Positions 61,371-64,000 of a stretch of DNA of 64,000 nucleotides are shown here, piece after piece. The DNA is from Taeniopygia guttata (lineage: Eukaryota; Chordata; Aves; Passeriformes; Estrildidae), in contig NC_133063.1 of the NCBI RefSeq assembly GCF_048771995.1, positions 66,087,014-66,151,013 on the forward strand, given 5' to 3'. Both the position numbers and the translations under genes were made by a program. The first letter of the stretch is position 1. Each line of letters begins with the position of its first letter. The notes beneath the pieces are model-generated. The model saw only the letters and a program-made list of their open reading frames with translations. It was not told the origin of the DNA and did no database searches.

Positions 61371-64000
61371 ATGCTACCCTGAAGGAATGAGTGATGAAAA
61401 AACCCAGATCCTGTCTTAAACTCTGCCCATCACTACCTCAAACCTTTTTCATGCTATTTTTCTATTCCCTTTTGTAAGGCTCATCTTAACTGTTGCTGAG
61501 TTATGAGCTGCATTATGGTATCCCCAACTCAGTACAAGATTATTGAATGGTAGAAGTTTAGAGTTTGCCATCGTTTCTCTGCGCTACTTGAAAAAAAAAA
61601 AAAACAAAAAACTTGTGTTTTTCAACACTGATTTTTTATCTGCATTAGTACTCAGCCTCTATCAGGATGTATCTGTTTATCTTCCTTTTTCTGACTGGTA
61701 TTACTGATAAGCTTTTATTGGTAAGCTTAAATTGCCTTATTCAACCTCCATTTCAGATCACAAATGAATATTGAGGGGTACAAATTCTAGCATTCCAAAA
61801 GTGATCTCCCTTCATGAAGAAGCCTGACTAATTGTACAGTTTTCCCGCATTAAAAAAATAATCTTTTAACCTAATTCATGTTTGGACAGTTTAGACTTCC
61901 ATTCTTTGCAAGAATTTGATAATTATGTAAATAAATAAATTGTACCAGATCTCTGCCTTTATGCTTAAAGAAGAAGAATGAAGGGTTGATTATTTGCACT
62001 ACTTTTTTTTTTTTTCTAGTATTTAGAATTAGTATAGAAATAGGGATAAGAGAGTGTTTTTCATTATTTAATAAAGTTACTTTTCAGTTTATTTTTTAAA
62101 GAATGAGGGTGTTCTGGAAAGTTGTAAAAACAGAAAAAAAATTATGTCTACAAGTAGGAAGTGATAATAAGTTCTTCTGCATATGCTGAACTGACAAGAA
62201 ACAGTTCAGTTTGCATCTTGCTATCCTAAGGTAATAACACTGGACTTGACTGTTCTGAATCTTACAGCTTTTCCAGTATGTGTAGTTTGCACTTTCATGG
62301 CTATTTGACATTTCTCAGTTTCTTTCATACTCCTTTTTACTCTCTAGTGTTGACAGTATTTAAGGCAAATAGCAGTTGTTTTCATTCTTAAATGGAGTTG
62401 AAAATACTATGACACATGACTTCTAAATAAGCTATCGTAACATTTAATATGTTAAAGTAATACATTATTTTACATATTTACAATACGTATGTTTATTTTA
62501 AAACATTCCTTTTGTATTATACAACAAAATATCAAGGATATAATTATCAAAAGATAGCAAAGAAAAGAACAGAAGTTACTGCAGTCTTGTAATAATAGCT
62601 TAGATTCAAGCTGAAAGTATATAATGAAATATCAGAGTTACTAACATCTTCTTTCCAGGGCAATATTCTGTTGTCTTCATAGTAGAGTAGGAGTTCTGTG
62701 TGATAAACATAGGTGTACAGGTGCATCTGTTGCTTCTAACGATTTTAGAGAAATAAACAGTAATCTTATGACCAGAAACCTTGGAAATCTTGACCAGCAC
62801 TTGGAAAAGTGCTGTATTTACATAAATAGGTGTCTGGTAGAATTAAACACAACACAGAAGTGTCCAAATCCAATCTTCAGTCTGATAATTATTAGTGCTT
62901 CTTAAAGAATATCAGTCCAAATGTCTTGTTTCTGTACTTTCATTGAGGGGTTAGTGCTATAACCTGTAATTTTTAATATAGGTTTTTATGGAAAATATTT
63001 AAGTACGTTTTTCCAATATAACTTTGATAGGATCTGAAAGAAAGTATTTTCATGGAATCTTGAAGTCAATCCCATATTTCGTTCAAATTTGTATAAACCA
63101 CACTTAAGTGAGCCTTGGAGTAACTCTTCATTCATCCTTTAATTCGCTTCAGCTCATGCAAGTTTTATATCCAAAAACTTGACTGAGAGTAGGGGACGAT
63201 GGGCAAAATATCTCATTGCACTGAGAAGTTCAGATTTCTGTCAGCTTACTCTGACATTTTCTGAAGGAGCTTTCTGGTCAGGTTACCAAACCTCATGCAA
63301 AAGTTCCTTCTGGGTAAAAAACATTTTTTGTCTGAGAAACAGGTTCTTCAAATGGCACGTAATAATTTGTATAAAATCAGGAGAGGAAACTATTTCCTGT
63401 GCTGAACAGTCGTTTTTCTTAACATCAGTCTACTGCTGCATAGAGTACTTTTTTGTTTGATTTTGAAGTTTTTTGTTGCTTAGTGAGTGGGAAGGTAGTT
63501 CTGGTAGGCTGCTTAAGCTATTTGCTAACAAAAGTGTGTTTGTGAGACTTAATGGAGCATGTCACAAGGTTGTTGATCTTCAGGGTAAGAAGAATAGACA
63601 GAAACTTTGACTGTGTTTCATTGTGCTTCAAACAAAGAGAATACTGATTTAAAATTAACTTTATATTAAATAGGAGTATTAGCAGACGCAGAAAAACTTC
63701 ATGCTTAGCAGAACCAATGAGTAGCTGATGGCTGAGAAATGTAAAATAGCTTATGTTCAGGCATAAAAACTGTTAGAATTTTCAGAGGGGTTTATAATTG
63801 TACTTTTTGTTCTTATATTGAGGTTCCTGAATCCCTACCATATTAAGTATTTCAAGTATAGCTCAAAATGTTTATTCATTGTCCTGAACTGGAGGAGGCA
63901 TAAATCTAAAACTACTGTAAAGCCATCAGTAAGGCAAATGAGGAAGTAGTTCATGTATAACCAGGAGCCCATCCTTCTAGTCAAATGTTTCATTAGATGT

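Larger units (their letters stand above)
60080..64000 (+). other. CERT1 intron 3 (part)
   Basis: The next coding exon (human TESGYGSESS) was not found, so the window ends in this intron. It holds a MIR-like fragment (about 60,985-61,052) and an unassigned 80-codon open frame (61,128-61,370). The rest is AT-rich. Confidence 0.7.

Overview
This window is vertebrate nuclear DNA, almost certainly from a bird. The genes have many short exons with GT-AG introns. The interspersed repeats are CR1 LINE fragments and solo LTRs of types common in bird genomes. No Alu or L1 sequence was recognised. Three neighbouring genes are recognisable: ANKDD1B (minus strand, partial), POLK (minus strand, complete coding region) and CERT1/COL4A3BP (plus strand, first three coding exons). 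This is the mirror image of the human 5q13.3 order CERT1-POLK-ANKDD1B. The human 5q13 block is Z-linked in chicken, so a Z-chromosome origin is a reasonable inference.

Layout. Positions 1-3,250 hold the 5' end of ANKDD1B: one certain exon at 464-567 and a CpG-rich first-exon candidate at 2,972-3,047. Positions 3,250-6,895 are the POLK/ANKDD1B intergenic space and POLK 3' UTR, interrupted by an old LTR fragment (about 4,430-5,114). Positions 6,896-29,857 carry 14 POLK exons, which together encode 866 residues with every splice phase agreeing. The catalytic core, a PCNA-binding (PIP) motif, a REV1-binding FF motif, two UBZ4 zinc fingers and a C-terminal PIP motif are all present. Positions 29,858-35,900 are the POLK 5' intron. 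Positions about 35,600-37,060 form a CpG island that acts as a head-to-head promoter for POLK and CERT1, with two ZNF143-type and two YY1-type motifs. Positions 36,490-60,079 contain CERT1 exons 1-3 (the PH domain), separated by introns of 3.4 kb and 19.9 kb. The window ends inside CERT1 intron 3.

Function. POLK is a translesion DNA polymerase. CERT1 is a ceramide transfer protein acting between ER and Golgi, and its PH domain targets Golgi PI4P. ANKDD1B is an ankyrin-repeat/death-domain protein of poorly known role. The genes are not an operon; the only physical coupling visible is the shared POLK/CERT1 promoter.

I found no previously undescribed system. The best leads are an unusual Gly in the POLK SLDEAY catalytic motif, an ATG-less in-frame open stretch upstream of the CERT1 start, the paired ZNF143/YY1 promoter layout, a phase-supported ANKDD1B first exon, a GC-rich minisatellite in a POLK intron, and several G-quadruplex or palindrome candidates.
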